A DNA stretch of 64,000 bases from Deinococcus aerius. Its GTDB lineage: Bacteria; Deinococcota; Deinococci; Deinococcales; Deinococcaceae. The notes beneath the pieces were generated by a model. It saw only the letters and a list, made by a program, of their open reading frames with translations, was not told where the DNA came from and ran no database searches. This document shows, in pieces, positions 1-11,974 of this stretch. The DNA lies in assembly GCF_002897375.1 (NCBI RefSeq), contig NZ_BFAG01000011.1, positions 1 through 64,000 on the forward strand, read 5' to 3'. Position 1 is the stretch's first letter. Every line of letters starts with the position of its first letter. A program made the translations under genes and the position numbers.

Positions 1-1980
<1,980 letters not shown>

Positions 1981-2000
1981 TCCCTCCGCCATTTCACCCA

Positions 2001-2048
2001 GCCCGCCGCCCCGCCACGTGGCGCATGTGGGGCGGCGGGTTCCCTTTT
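2001..2048 (+). terminator. Rho-independent terminator after glnS
   Basis: A perfect 11-bp stem (CCCGCCGCCCC at 2002-2012 with GGGGCGGCGGG at 2029-2039) is followed by a T-rich run ending at 2048. It sits 20 nt after the glnS stop codon. Confidence 0.8.
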
Positions 2049-2154
2049 ACCCTGGGCGGGTAGCAAATCCAGCCTGGAGGTGTCCCCATGTCCCGAAAAG
2101 TCAGTTCCGAGTCGGCCCCAGCTTTCGCCCTCTCCCGGTCTTCCCGAGGTTCTT

Positions 2155-2961
2155 ATGGGCATGTCCCCCAGTCTGGAGCGGTCCTTCGCGCGGCTTGAAC
2201 AGCGTGTGAAGGTCGTTCCGGCCCTCTCCCGCCGGGGCGTTCCGCTCCCGACGTTCGACATCGACGTGGCGCGTGACCGCCGCGGCGAACATTTCCTGGT
2301 GCGGCTGCCCCAGGACGGCGCCCCCGAGCTGAGCGTCCTCGACGTGCAGCCGGGGCTGCGGCAACTCCTGCTGCTGGCCCGCACGCCGGGGCGCAAGGAC
2401 AAGTTCCTGTGCGGCTTCGACGAGCGCCATCTCTTCACCGCCGCCGTGCCGGGCGAGGGGGTGCGCGACGTGATCACGGCCATGCGCGCCCTCAAGCCCG
2501 CCGCCGTCCGCGCCGAGGAGGATCGCCTGGGTGTGCGGCCCCGCCACCGCCTGCGCCGTCACAATGCGGCTTCCCTGCGGCAGGGCGAGTGGTTCTTCGT
2601 GCCTGTGCCTGAGGTGGTCGTTCCTTCCGAGCGCCTGCGCCGCAACGAACCCCTCTCACGCGGGAACGGCAGCAAGGCACACATTTGTGCCGAGGCGGCC
2701 CGTCTCGGTGGTGAGACGGTCTATGTCTCCCGCCGCCACCGCCAACCCCTCACGCCCGCTCAGTACGAGCACCTGATCCGGCGCAACCCCAACGCCCGGA
2801 CCTGGAACTGGGAGACGCGGGTGCGGAACCCGGAGCTGTACGTGCGCGGCGAGGTCCGCCACCCCGACCACGCGACCCTCTGGTTGCCCGGCTGGCACCG
2901 GGTTCTGATGAACACCGAGGGCGAGGCGCCGGGCGCGCGGTTCGTCACGTTCCTCGACTGA
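2155..2961 (+). CDS. Conserved hypothetical protein
   Basis: This is a 268-residue cytoplasmic-looking protein with no signal peptide or membrane segment and no domain I recognise. It has a central KFLCGFDERH stretch and a basic middle part rich in Arg and His, and it ends in a Trp-rich region (residues about 215-255). I chose the ATG at 2155 because a GAGG sits 5 nt upstream; an in-frame ATG at 2161 and a GTG at 2080 are alternatives. A TANNNT hexamer (TACCCT, 2048-2053) directly after the glnS terminator could be its promoter. It converges on the TPR gene, sharing the hairpin at 2968-3000. Function unknown. Confidence 0.8.
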   Translation: MGMSPSLERSFARLEQRVKVVPALSRRGVPLPTFDIDVARDRRGEHFLVRLPQDGAPELSVLDVQPGLRQLLLLARTPGRKDKFLCGFDERHLFTAAVPGEGVRDVITAMRALKPAAVRAEEDRLGVRPRHRLRRHNAASLRQGEWFFVPVPEVVVPSERLRRNEPLSRGNGSKAHICAEAARLGGETVYVSRRHRQPLTPAQYEHLIRRNPNARTWNWETRVRNPELYVRGEVRHPDHATLWLPGWHRVLMNTEGEAPGARFVTFLD

Positions 2962-2967
2962 GAAGGG

Positions 2968-3000
2968 GGAGAGGCCGGGCATCCCACTGCCCGGCCTCCC
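2968..3000. terminator. Bidirectional terminator hairpin
   Basis: An 11-bp perfect stem (GAGGCCGGGCA at 2971-2981, TGCCCGGCCTC at 2988-2998) lies exactly between the convergent hypothetical and TPR genes, so it can serve both strands. Confidence 0.75.
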
Positions 3001-3001
3001 C

Positions 3002-4405
3002 TCAGTTCAGCATCCGCCCGCTCTTCTCGCCCATCAACGCCTGGGCCTTGGTCAGATAATCCTGCAAGGTGCCGTACCAGTCGTCGCTCTCCGGGGTGTA
3101 TTCCAGCGCCTGCTGGGCGTGGGCGTAGGCGGCGGCGGGGTCGCGGAAGCCCTGCTGGGCCATCACGTCGGCGGCCATCTGGTGCCCGGTGATCCAGTCG
3201 CGGCTGTGGGGGGCCGCCTCGCGCACCACCCGCTCGTAATGGTCGAGCGCCTCGTCGAGGTGGTAGTAGTCGAGCGCCACGCTGCCGAGCACCAGGCTGG
3301 CGGGCACGACCGCCCCCTGCGCGAGTGCCTGCTCAGCGGCGGTCTGCGCTTCCTGGAGTCGCCCCAGCCGGTAGTCGCACTCGGCGAGGTCGGCCAGGAC
3401 TTCGGGCGCGTAGGGGTAGTCCGGCTCCTGCAAGACGGCCTCCAGCCGCTCGCGGGCCTCCACCGGGCGGTCGAGGTCGAGGAGAGCCACCCCGAGTTCG
3501 TGGAGCGCATAGGGCCGGTCGGCGTCCGTGGCGAGCGTCAGCGCCCGCTCGAAGTGCCGCAGGGCCTCCTCGTGCTGGCCGAGGTGCGTCATCACCTGGC
3601 CCCACACGAGGGCGACACCGTAGCTGGGGTCGCCGTGGGCCCGCTCCAGCCGGTCGGCCTCGCGGATGCTGGAGAGCGCCTCCTCGGGCTTGCCCAGGTT
3701 GAGCAGCGCCTGCGCCTGGAGGTAGTGCCAGGTGGCGAGGTTCAGGCCCTCCTCGGGGTCGTGGCCGGTGTAGAGGGGGCGGGCCTGGTCGAGGGCGGCC
3801 CCCGCCTCCTGCGGCTGGCCGAGTTGCAGCAGCAGCGCCGCGCCCTCCTGGAGCATGATCGCCCGGTTGAGGCCCCCCGCGTGGTGCGCCGCCTCCGCGT
3901 ACAGGTGCGCCGCCTCCTGAAGATGCCCGAGCTGTTCCTCGCTGTCGGCCTGCCAGCTCCTGAGCCGCCAGCGCAGGTGTTCGGGCAGTTCTGCCACCGG
4001 GAGGTGGATGTCGAGCGCCGCCTGGGGCTGCTCGGCCAGGGCGAGGGCCGCAATCGCGTGATAGCGCGCCAGGGGGTCGGCGGCCTCACGCGCGGCGGGC
4101 GGGGGGGGCGCGGCATCGGGGCCATGCGTGCGGGCATCGAGTTCGGCACTCAGGGCGAGGTACAGCGGGTCCTCGCGCAGGGCAGGGTTCAGGGTGCGGG
4201 CCTCGCGCAGGGCGGAGCCGACCTCGGTGGTGGCGGCGTCGCCGTACAGGGCGTGGACGCTGGCGAGGTACAGCGCGAGCCGCGCCCGCTCGGGCCTGCG
4301 GGCTTCCCCCATGGCCCCTTCCAGCACGCTGAACGCCACGTCATAGTCGCCCCCCGCGAGCGCCGAGCAAGCCTGCTGCCAGGTGGTGGCGACATCGATC
4401 ATCAC
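3002..4405 (-). CDS. Tetratricopeptide repeat protein
   Basis: The 467-residue protein is built almost entirely of paired amphipathic helices with TPR spacing (recurrent ALxxL, G/A-Y and P at repeat ends), for example the segments around residues 225-300 ([26 protein letters not shown]) and 330-400. There is no signal peptide and no catalytic motif, so it is probably a cytoplasmic protein-protein interaction scaffold. A TATTCT hexamer at 4411-4416 ends 5 nt before the GTG at 4405, which fits a leaderless start; the next codon is ATG (4402), which GAGG could also serve. The partner is unknown, and it is divergent from ftsH. Confidence 0.8.
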   Translation of the reverse strand: MMIDVATTWQQACSALAGGDYDVAFSVLEGAMGEARRPERARLALYLASVHALYGDAATTEVGSALREARTLNPALREDPLYLALSAELDARTHGPDAAPPPPAAREAADPLARYHAIAALALAEQPQAALDIHLPVAELPEHLRWRLRSWQADSEEQLGHLQEAAHLYAEAAHHAGGLNRAIMLQEGAALLLQLGQPQEAGAALDQARPLYTGHDPEEGLNLATWHYLQAQALLNLGKPEEALSSIREADRLERAHGDPSYGVALVWGQVMTHLGQHEEALRHFERALTLATDADRPYALHELGVALLDLDRPVEARERLEAVLQEPDYPYAPEVLADLAECDYRLGRLQEAQTAAEQALAQGAVVPASLVLGSVALDYYHLDEALDHYERVVREAAPHSRDWITGHQMAADVMAQQGFRDPAAAYAHAQQALEYTPESDDWYGTLQDYLTKAQALMGEKSGRMLN

Positions 4406-4416
4406 CCCTCAGAATA

Positions 4417-4770
4417 GCGCGGGGAGGGAAGGGGCGTCAGGTTCGGGGCACGGTCTGCGGCCTGGGCTGCCACGCGCGTGACGCCTGCGTCCGGCGTGGG
4501 GACGACTTGCTGAACGGGAAAGGGGTCGGGGTGAGCATGACGCGCTCCCCTTCCCGAGCCGCAGGCAGCGCGGGCCTGGGTTGGGGATGCCGCGTTGCGC
4601 TCGGGGCCATCCTGCCGCGGGGTCTCGTCCTGAACCTTCAGCGCGCCTCTGCTGCCTCGTCACGTCTGTAGGGGAGTCGGCCCTGTTGCCCGTCCCGTAG
4701 GCGCGCTGCTCGCGGCCCCTCCTTTCTGTAGGTCCGCTCAAGCGCCTCTGTGACGCCCGCTACGCCTGGG
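4417..4770. other. Intergenic region between divergent TPR gene and ftsH
   Basis: No convincing reading frame is present. I see several local inverted repeats, for example ACGCC/GGCGT at 4481-4497 and a bulged GGGAAAGGGG/CCCCTTCCC pair around 4509-4558. No tRNA, SRP RNA or RNase P RNA core motif was recognised. The right end runs into the ftsH promoter. Confidence 0.5.
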
Positions 4771-4773
4771 TAC

Positions 4774-4794
4774 CTTGAGTCTGGTACACTCAAG
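4774..4794 (+). promoter_or_regulatory. ftsH extended -10 overlapped by a palindrome
   Basis: TACACT (4785-4790) preceded by TG at 4782-4783 is an extended -10. A perfect 7-bp inverted repeat, CTTGAGT (4774-4780) and ACTCAAG (4788-4794), covers it. That is the geometry of a repressor operator, though this is inferred. It also shows that an in-frame start codon at 4775 cannot be the ftsH start. Confidence 0.55.
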
Positions 4795-4827
4795 TCCGGT
4801 GGGACGGCTGCCGTCCCGATCGAACCC

Positions 4828-6709
<1,882 letters not shown>

Positions 6710-6731
6710 GCCCAGCCTGAAGCTGAAAGAC

Positions 6732-6756
6732 AAAGCCCCCCGGAGACGGGGGGTTT
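6732..6756 (+). terminator. Rho-independent terminator after ftsH
   Basis: A stem of CCCCCC (6736-6741) with GGGGGG (6748-6753) around a short GGAGAC loop is flanked by AAA and TTT, 22 nt after the ftsH stop. Confidence 0.75.
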
Positions 6757-6781
6757 GCCCTGTTGCCCGGCGCGAAAGAGT

Positions 6782-6849
6782 GGAGTCCTGCCGAGCGAGT
6801 CACCTCACCAGGCTCTCGGGGGACCCCTCACGCCGCTCAGGATGACTCC
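6782..6849. repeat. 68-nt dispersed inverted-repeat element, copy 1
   Basis: The ends form an imperfect inverted repeat (GGAGTCCTGCCGAGCG against the reverse complement of CGCTCAGGATGACTCC, 13 of 16 match). It aligns without gaps to the reverse complement of 28013-28080 at 44 of 68 positions, counted by hand. It lies between the ftsH terminator and the 3' end of a DinB gene. Confidence 0.6.
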
Positions 6850-6859
6850 CCTTCTTCCG

Positions 6860-7399
6860 TCAACCGCTCTGCGCTGACGGTATAGGCGGCAGGTAGAACA
6901 GCAGGTCGAGGGACGGCGGCTTGATGTCCTGCGTCCTGAGCAGCACGGCAATCTGCGCGGTATGCCGGACCTCGTGCATCATCACGTGCCACAGCAACCC
7001 GTCCACCCGGAAGCGTTGGTGCTCCGGCGGCCAGTCCTCGACCGTCACGACACGTGCCAGCTCGGCGGCGTCCAGCCGGGCGAGGTAGGCCCGGGTGCTT
7101 TCCTCCACGGCGAGCCAGTAGTCCAGCAGGGGGGCGAGCGGCACGTCATCGTAGAAGGGACGGCCTCGGAGAGCCTGCACCCCGGGCAGATGGTCCTGCA
7201 CCGGGGGTACCCGCCGGATGTCGCCGTGCAGCCAGCCGTCCTCGACCTCGGCGATGTGCCACACCAGGTCCTTGATGCAGCGGAACCGGTCGCCGTTCAG
7301 CAGCGGCCTGGCCAGCACCTCGTCCGGCACGTCCTCCAGCGTGGCCCACAGGTCCCGCCGGGCGCGGACGAGGTACTCGTAGGTTTCGGGGATGTTCAT
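6860..7399 (-). CDS. DinB family protein (putative metal-dependent thiol transferase/hydrolase)
   Basis: The 179-residue protein has the DinB four-helix-bundle layout with a possible metal-binding His triad: WHIAE near residue 48 and HEVRH near residues 141-145. Family members are metal proteins, and some transfer bacillithiol, the thiol made by Deinococcus, onto damaged substrates; the exact role here is unknown. GGAGG lies 5 nt before the ATG. It starts 21 nt after the preceding DinB gene on the same strand, so the two are probably co-transcribed. The sequence is quite different from its neighbour, so this is not a recent tandem copy. Confidence 0.85.
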   Translation of the reverse strand: MNIPETYEYLVRARRDLWATLEDVPDEVLARPLLNGDRFRCIKDLVWHIAEVEDGWLHGDIRRVPPVQDHLPGVQALRGRPFYDDVPLAPLLDYWLAVEESTRAYLARLDAAELARVVTVEDWPPEHQRFRVDGLLWHVMMHEVRHTAQIAVLLRTQDIKPPSLDLLFYLPPIPSAQSG

Positions 7400-7420
7400 C
7401 GGTTCCTCCCGGGGCGACCT

Positions 7421-7933
7421 TCACTCCCGCCAGATCGCCCAGTGTTCTTCCAGCTTGTCCAGTTGCTCCTTCGGGCGCCCGCCCAGGCGCAGCAGGGCCA
7501 TGACTTGTCCCCGGTGATGGCTGTCGTGGACGATGATGTGCTGGAGAAAGTGCGCCGGGTGCGAGGGATAGGTCCCCTCGTTCCAGGGATCGGCGAAGGG
7601 CTGCCCCGAGGTGATGGCGTCCTGAACCGCGCCGAGGGCCGCATCGTCCCCGATGGCGAAGGCGCGGCCCAGTTCGGCGGGGTCGCGCAGGCGCAGACGA
7701 AAGCTTTCGCCGTCGCGCGCGATGGCGGCGGGCAGACCCTCGGCGTGGGGGGGCGAGATGTTGGAGAGCCAGTCCAGGCGGAAATGCGCCATGTGGCCCA
7801 GGTGCTGCCCGACCGTCCACCCGCCCCGCCCGTCCGAGAGGTCCAGGTCAGCGTCAGCCAGGGTGCCCAGCAGAACGGCGTTCACCCGCCCGTTGCGGCG
7901 GAAGGATTCGAGCAGCAGATCAAGTTGGTTCAT
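7421..7933 (-). CDS. DinB family protein
   Basis: This 170-residue member of the DinB/YfiT fold family has a GQHLGHMAHFR segment (about residues 42-52) and the C-terminal His pair in HDSHHRG (about 131-137), the usual metal ligands. GAGG precedes the ATG by 7 nt. It is first of a two-gene unit with the DinB gene downstream. The region upstream (7934-8220) has no convincing gene, so its promoter probably lies there. Specific substrate unknown. Confidence 0.85.
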   Translation of the reverse strand: MNQLDLLLESFRRNGRVNAVLLGTLADADLDLSDGRGGWTVGQHLGHMAHFRLDWLSNISPPHAEGLPAAIARDGESFRLRLRDPAELGRAFAIGDDAALGAVQDAITSGQPFADPWNEGTYPSHPAHFLQHIIVHDSHHRGQVMALLRLGGRPKEQLDKLEEHWAIWRE

Positions 7934-8220
7934 GAGGTCTCCTCTGGCAGGTCAGGCCCGCCGGGCTCGCCCGGCCGGGGGATCTTCAAACCCTGCGGGC
8001 GCGGGCCGGTCAGGCGGCGGTCTTCCCCGGATTCCACGGTGCGCGGGCTCGCGCGCAAGCGGCACGTCCTCCTGCCTGAACTCGTGGGGAGGCCAGCAGG
8101 GAGGACCGGGCGGTCCACCGTCATCTGCTGCGCCCCGGGCTGTCACGGCGGGACAGCCCCTGACCCCGCCGGTCGGCGTGGACATGTGCCGTGCGTTCAG
8201 CTCCATCCACAGCCCGGGAA
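7934..8220. other. Unassigned stretch between DUF1905 gene and DinB pair
   Basis: Two overlapping minus-strand frames (64 and 90 codons) begin and end with overlaps to the flanking genes. Both encode Pro/Arg/Gly-rich sequence without recognisable structure, which is typical of shadow frames in GC-rich DNA. It could be a decayed gene, but I cannot support a call. Confidence 0.35.
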
Positions 8221-8508
8221 TCACGAGCGGAGTTCAAGCCGCACCGTCACCTCGTCGCCCTCCTGGAGCTGTTCTGCCCTTCGAACACTCGCCTTGACGG
8301 GCACGATGTAACGGTCATCCTTGGGAAACAGGGACGTTGTCCACTCGGTCCCGCCGATCCGAACCCGGACGGGAAGCATGCCCCAGCCGTACGTCACGAA
8401 CTTGGAGGCGGCGTGCAGGTCGCGGCACTGCTCTGCGGGAACGGTCACGAAGTACCAGGGGGCGGGGCCAGCCCAGTGCCACACCGGGCCGCTGAACTCC
8501 AGGGTCAT
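8221..8508 (-). CDS. DUF1905 domain protein
   Basis: The 95-residue protein matches the small DUF1905 beta-barrel family: an N-terminal EFSGPVWHW segment, a central YGWGMLPVRVRIG and a late DRYIVPVKA motif. It has no catalytic signature and its function is unknown. I start at the ATG at 8508 (MTLEF), with a G-rich ribosome site 9 nt upstream; a longer frame starting at 8529 would add seven residues that do not look conserved. It lies 28 nt downstream of a DinB gene on the same strand. DUF1905 and DinB genes thus form a run of small stress-type proteins here. Confidence 0.8.
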   Translation of the reverse strand: MTLEFSGPVWHWAGPAPWYFVTVPAEQCRDLHAASKFVTYGWGMLPVRVRIGGTEWTTSLFPKDDRYIVPVKASVRRAEQLQEGDEVTVRLELRS

Positions 8509-8536
8509 GGAGTTCCCCCTCGCGGGCATTGGCGGT

Positions 8537-9019
8537 TCACCGGGCCCAGAAGTCCGGCGGCGTGATGCCCAGCGCCCGCAGGTACACGTAGCCCTGCCCC
8601 CGGTGGTGAATCTCGTTGTCCACCACGCCGATGGCGGCGACCCACCCGGTCATGGGACCCCAGGCGAGCGGCTGCTCCTGGGCGTAGCGGGCGGGGGGAA
8701 CGCCCGGCAGTTCGGCCTCGAGGCGGCGGCTCAGTTCGTCCCACGCGGTCAGCAACGCCTCCCGGGTCCGGGCGGGCTGCGCGTCCCAGACCGGCTCGCC
8801 CCAGTTCCCGGTCACCAGGCCGTTCAGCGTGTACGCCGTCACGCCGTGAATCTCCCACGCCATCTCCGCGAAGGGGCGCATGGGCGGCGCGGCAGTGAAG
8901 GTGAAGAGCTGGTCCTCGGGAAAGGCCTCGACAAGGCGGCGGGTCAGGCGGCGGTGGCTCAGCCAGTGGGCCAGGAAGTCGGCGGGGGTGAGGAACGTGG
9001 CGGTGGATGTCTGGCTCAT
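8537..9019 (-). CDS. DinB family protein
   Basis: The 160-residue DinB-fold protein has an EIHGV segment (about residue 56) and the C-terminal motif EIHHRGQGYVYLR (about 136-148), the hallmark of the metal-binding helix. I chose the ATG at 9019 because it has a GGTGGAGG ribosome site and because the extra 36 codons upstream are low-complexity. It is the first gene of a minus-strand group that includes the DUF1905 gene and is divergent from the iron-sulfur gene at 9109. Function probably linked to bacillithiol or detoxification, by family only. Confidence 0.85.
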   Translation of the reverse strand: MSQTSTATFLTPADFLAHWLSHRRLTRRLVEAFPEDQLFTFTAAPPMRPFAEMAWEIHGVTAYTLNGLVTGNWGEPVWDAQPARTREALLTAWDELSRRLEAELPGVPPARYAQEQPLAWGPMTGWVAAIGVVDNEIHHRGQGYVYLRALGITPPDFWAR

Positions 9020-9108
9020 GGGGGCCTCCACCCCCAGCGTAAGGGCGATTCCCGTCAGGACCTGACGGGTTGGGCGGCCCGGCACTGGGGTGGGGCGTAC
9101 ACTGGACC

Positions 9109-9636
9109 ATGACGCAGACGACCCCACCGGATGACGTTCTGGCGCGCGGCAAGGCGTACACGGGAGACGGGGTGACCGTGTACTACGACCCGCCGCGCTG
9201 CGTCCACGTTGCCAACTGCGTGCGCGGGCTGCCGGAGGTGTTCCGCCCCCGCGAGCGCCCCTGGATTCAGGCGGGCAACGCGGCGGCGGAGCGCGTGGCG
9301 GAGGTCGTCCGCACCTGCCCGACCGGGGCCCTCCATTACGTGCTGGCGGGCGGCCCTGGTGAGCTGCCCGACCGGCCCACCACAGTCACCCCGGTGACCG
9401 ACGGCCCGCTGGCGATTCGCGGCGACCTCGTGATTCAGACGCCGGGCGGGGAGGTGCGGGAGGTCCGGGCGGCCCTGTGCCGCTGCGGGGCGAGCGGCAA
9501 CAAGCCCTTTTGCGACGGCACGCACGCGAGGATCGGCTGGAGGAGCGGGGGAGGGACGGCTCCCGAGGAGCGCGGCGACGACCACCCGGGGCCGGGCCAG
9601 CGGGCGGACGGGGCGCGGGAGTCGGGTGAGCAATAA
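9109..9636 (+). CDS. YjdI-type [4Fe-4S] ferredoxin-like plus CDGSH iron-sulfur fusion protein
   Basis: The 175-residue protein joins two iron-sulfur modules. The N-terminal part (about residues 10-85) resembles the YjdI single-cluster domain, with Cys in PRCVHVANC and RTCPTG. The C-terminal part carries a canonical CDGSH site, CRC-x2-S-x3-P-x-CDGTH (about residues 124-139), which binds a [2Fe-2S] cluster through three Cys and one His. After that the chain becomes Gly/Pro/charged and probably disordered. TACACT (9098-9103) ends 5 nt before the ATG, indicating a leaderless transcript. It is a likely redox or Fe-S sensing protein; partner unknown. Confidence 0.85.
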   Translation: MTQTTPPDDVLARGKAYTGDGVTVYYDPPRCVHVANCVRGLPEVFRPRERPWIQAGNAAAERVAEVVRTCPTGALHYVLAGGPGELPDRPTTVTPVTDGPLAIRGDLVIQTPGGEVREVRAALCRCGASGNKPFCDGTHARIGWRSGGGTAPEERGDDHPGPGQRADGARESGEQ

Positions 9637-9660
9637 CTCCCCCGGGGCCTAGACTGCCGT

Positions 9661-10968
9661 ATGACCTCTGCCCTGAACATCCCCGACCTGATCCGCAAGA
9701 AGCGCGACGGTGCCGAGCATTCCCGGGCCGAACTCGAAGGGCTCGTGCTGGGGTACACGCGCGGCGAGGTGCCCGACTACCAGATCAGCGCGTGGCTGAT
9801 GGCCGTGTACCTGCGCGGCATGACCCCGCGGGAGACCGCCGACCTGACGCTGGTGATGGCCGAGTCGGGCGATCAGATGAACCTGGGGAACCTACCCCGC
9901 ACCGTGGACAAGCACTCGACGGGCGGGGTGGGTGACAAGACCAGCCTGATCCTCACGCCCATGCTGGCGGCCCTGGGCCTGACCGTCGCCAAGATGAGTG
10001 GGCGCGGCCTGGCGCACACGGGCGGCACCATCGACAAGCTGGAGAGCTTTCCCGGCTGGACCCCCGAACTGCCCGAGGAGCGGTTTCTGGCGCAGGCCCG
10101 CGAGATCGGCCTCGCGCTGGTGGGCCAGAGCAGGGACCTCGCGCCCGCCGACGGGAAGCTGTACGCGCTGCGCGACGTGACCGCCACCGTGGACTGCCTG
10201 CCCTTGATCGCCTCCTCGATCATGAGCAAGAAGCTCGCGTCGGGGGCGCACACGGTCATCCTCGACGTGAAGGTGGGGGCGGGGGCCTTTATGCGCACGC
10301 TGGAGGACGGGCGCGCCCTTGCGCGGGCGATGGTGGACATCGGCACCCGGGCGGGGCGGCAGGTGCGCGCGGTGCTCACCGACATGGACGCGCCCCTGGG
10401 CCGCATGGCCGGAAACAGCCTGGAGGTGCGGGAGGCCATCTACACCCTGCGCGGTGAGGGGCCGGAGGACCTGACTGAGCTGTGTGTGGCCCTGGCGGTG
10501 GAGGCGCTCGCGGCCTACGGGGAGGACGAGGCCCAAGCGGAGGCCCGCGCCCGCGCGACGTTGCGGGACGGCTCGGCGCTCGAGCGGTTCCGCGCCTTCG
10601 TCGCCGCCCAGGGGGGGGACGGGGCACTGGTGGACCACCCCGAACGGCTGGACGTGGCGCCCGGACGGGCGGAGGTGCTGAGCCCGGCCTCCGGCTTCGT
10701 GGAGCGCATCGACGCCCTCTCCGTAGGGCGGGCCGTCCTCGCCCTGGGGGGCGGGCGCGAGCGCAAGGGCGAGGCCATCGACCACGGGGTGGGGGTGGAG
10801 CTGCTGAGGAAACCCGGCGAGGCGGTGTCGGCGGGAGAGGCCGTGCTGCGCCTCTCCCACCGGAATGGGCGGGGGCTGGAGACGGCCCGCGCGCTGCTGG
10901 AGGAGGGGCTGACGGTCACCGCGACGGCCCCGGCGCCCCAGCCACTCATCCTCGACCGGGTGAACTGA
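9661..10968 (+). CDS. Pyrimidine-nucleoside (thymidine) phosphorylase
   Basis: The 435-residue enzyme cleaves pyrimidine nucleosides with phosphate to give the base and (deoxy)ribose 1-phosphate in nucleoside salvage. It shows the glycosyltransferase family 3 layout: the [10 protein letters not shown] phosphate-binding loop (84-93), the family signature [11 protein letters not shown] (113-123), a [11 protein letters not shown] substrate loop and the C-terminal alpha/beta domain. The length is normal. Whether it is DeoA or the broader Pdp is not certain; the sequence looks closer to the Gram-positive Pdp type. TAGACT (9650-9655) ends 5 nt before the ATG, a leaderless start. An APH-like kinase follows after 7 nt. 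Confidence 0.92.
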   Translation: MTSALNIPDLIRKKRDGAEHSRAELEGLVLGYTRGEVPDYQISAWLMAVYLRGMTPRETADLTLVMAESGDQMNLGNLPRTVDKHSTGGVGDKTSLILTPMLAALGLTVAKMSGRGLAHTGGTIDKLESFPGWTPELPEERFLAQAREIGLALVGQSRDLAPADGKLYALRDVTATVDCLPLIASSIMSKKLASGAHTVILDVKVGAGAFMRTLEDGRALARAMVDIGTRAGRQVRAVLTDMDAPLGRMAGNSLEVREAIYTLRGEGPEDLTELCVALAVEALAAYGEDEAQAEARARATLRDGSALERFRAFVAAQGGDGALVDHPERLDVAPGRAEVLSPASGFVERIDALSVGRAVLALGGGRERKGEAIDHGVGVELLRKPGEAVSAGEAVLRLSHRNGRGLETARALLEEGLTVTATAPAPQPLILDRVN

Positions 10969-10975
10969 GCGGTTC

Positions 10976-11905
10976 GTGCCGTCCTCTTCCCTCTCGGACG
11001 TGTGGCGGGCCTGCTTTCCGCATCGGCCACACCCCGACGTGGCCCCGGCGGGGGAGGGCGACTCTTGCCGCGCCTTGCTGGCCGAGCACACCTGGCTCTT
11101 CCTGTTCGCCAAGCACCCCCTGGCCTCGGAGTGTCTGGACCGGGTGGCGCGCGTGCTGCCGCTGCTGGCGGGAGACAGTCCACTGCCCATCCCGGCGGTG
11201 GAGTACCACGGCCACCTCGCGGGCCTCGCCTACGTCGGCTACCGCTGCCTTCCCGGCACGGAACTCACGGCGGAACGGTTCGCGGCTCTGGCCCCGGGCC
11301 AGCGGCAGGCCCTGGCGGGGACGTTGGGCGCGTTCGTCGGGCACCTGCATGCCTTCGACCCGGCTGAGGCTGCCCGTCTAGGCGTCCCCAGCAGTGAATA
11401 TCCCTTCGCCATGCAGGAGGACGAGTTGCTTCCCGGTTCGGCGGAGGAACTGTACCGGCAAGACCTGGGGGCGTTTGCGTCGTGGCCGGAGGCGGAGAAA
11501 GCCCTGGTCGGCGGGCTGGAGGACAGGCTGGCCGAGTATCTGCGGTTGACCCGCGCCTCGGCCCAGCCCCTGGTCCTCCTGCATGGCGAGGTGTCTACCG
11601 ATCACGTCCTGTACGGTCCACACACTGGCCGACCGACCGGGATCATCGACTTCAACGGGATGATCGTGGGGCGGCCCGCCCGCGATTTCCTGTACCTGTA
11701 TGGGGAGTATGGGCCTGACTTCGCGGCGGAGGTGCTGCGGCTTTACGGGCGCCTGCCCCTGGGGGAAGCACTTGAGGAACTGCGTTTCCTTCACCTCTGG
11801 CACGTGCTGGCACGGCTGCTGTGGGCCGTGAAGTACGGGTATACGACCAGGGCAGGAATGTTGCAGGGGCAGCTCCGCATCCTGCTCGCCGAAGCCGTGC
11901 CCTGA
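10976..11905 (+). CDS. Aminoglycoside phosphotransferase (APH) family protein
   Basis: The 309-residue protein kinase-like fold enzyme has a catalytic loop HGEVSTDHV (about residues 203-211) and a metal-binding IIDFNG (about 222-227). Canonical APH enzymes read HGDxxxxN, so the first acidic residue is Glu and the Asn position is His. The His variant also exists in other APH-like subfamilies, so activity remains likely but the substrate need not be an antibiotic. No ATG is available near the start; the GTG at 10976 lies 7 nt after the phosphorylase stop with only a weak ribosome site, so translation is probably coupled to it. Confidence 0.75.
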   Translation: MPSSSLSDVWRACFPHRPHPDVAPAGEGDSCRALLAEHTWLFLFAKHPLASECLDRVARVLPLLAGDSPLPIPAVEYHGHLAGLAYVGYRCLPGTELTAERFAALAPGQRQALAGTLGAFVGHLHAFDPAEAARLGVPSSEYPFAMQEDELLPGSAEELYRQDLGAFASWPEAEKALVGGLEDRLAEYLRLTRASAQPLVLLHGEVSTDHVLYGPHTGRPTGIIDFNGMIVGRPARDFLYLYGEYGPDFAAEVLRLYGRLPLGEALEELRFLHLWHVLARLLWAVKYGYTTRAGMLQGQLRILLAEAVP

Positions 11906-11924
11906 CAGCTTTTCTTAATCCTCC

Positions 11925-11966
11925 CGTAACCCAACCTCTCTCAGGAAAAGCCGAGCTTGGGTTACG
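11925..11966. repeat. 10-bp perfect inverted repeat overlapping a -10 element
   Basis: CGTAACCCAA (11925-11934) and TTGGGTTACG (11957-11966) are exact reverse complements separated by 22 nt. The right arm overlaps the TACGCT hexamer (11963-11968) of the next gene. It could be an operator or a terminator for the kinase gene. Confidence 0.55.
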
Positions 11967-11974
11967 CTCACCCC

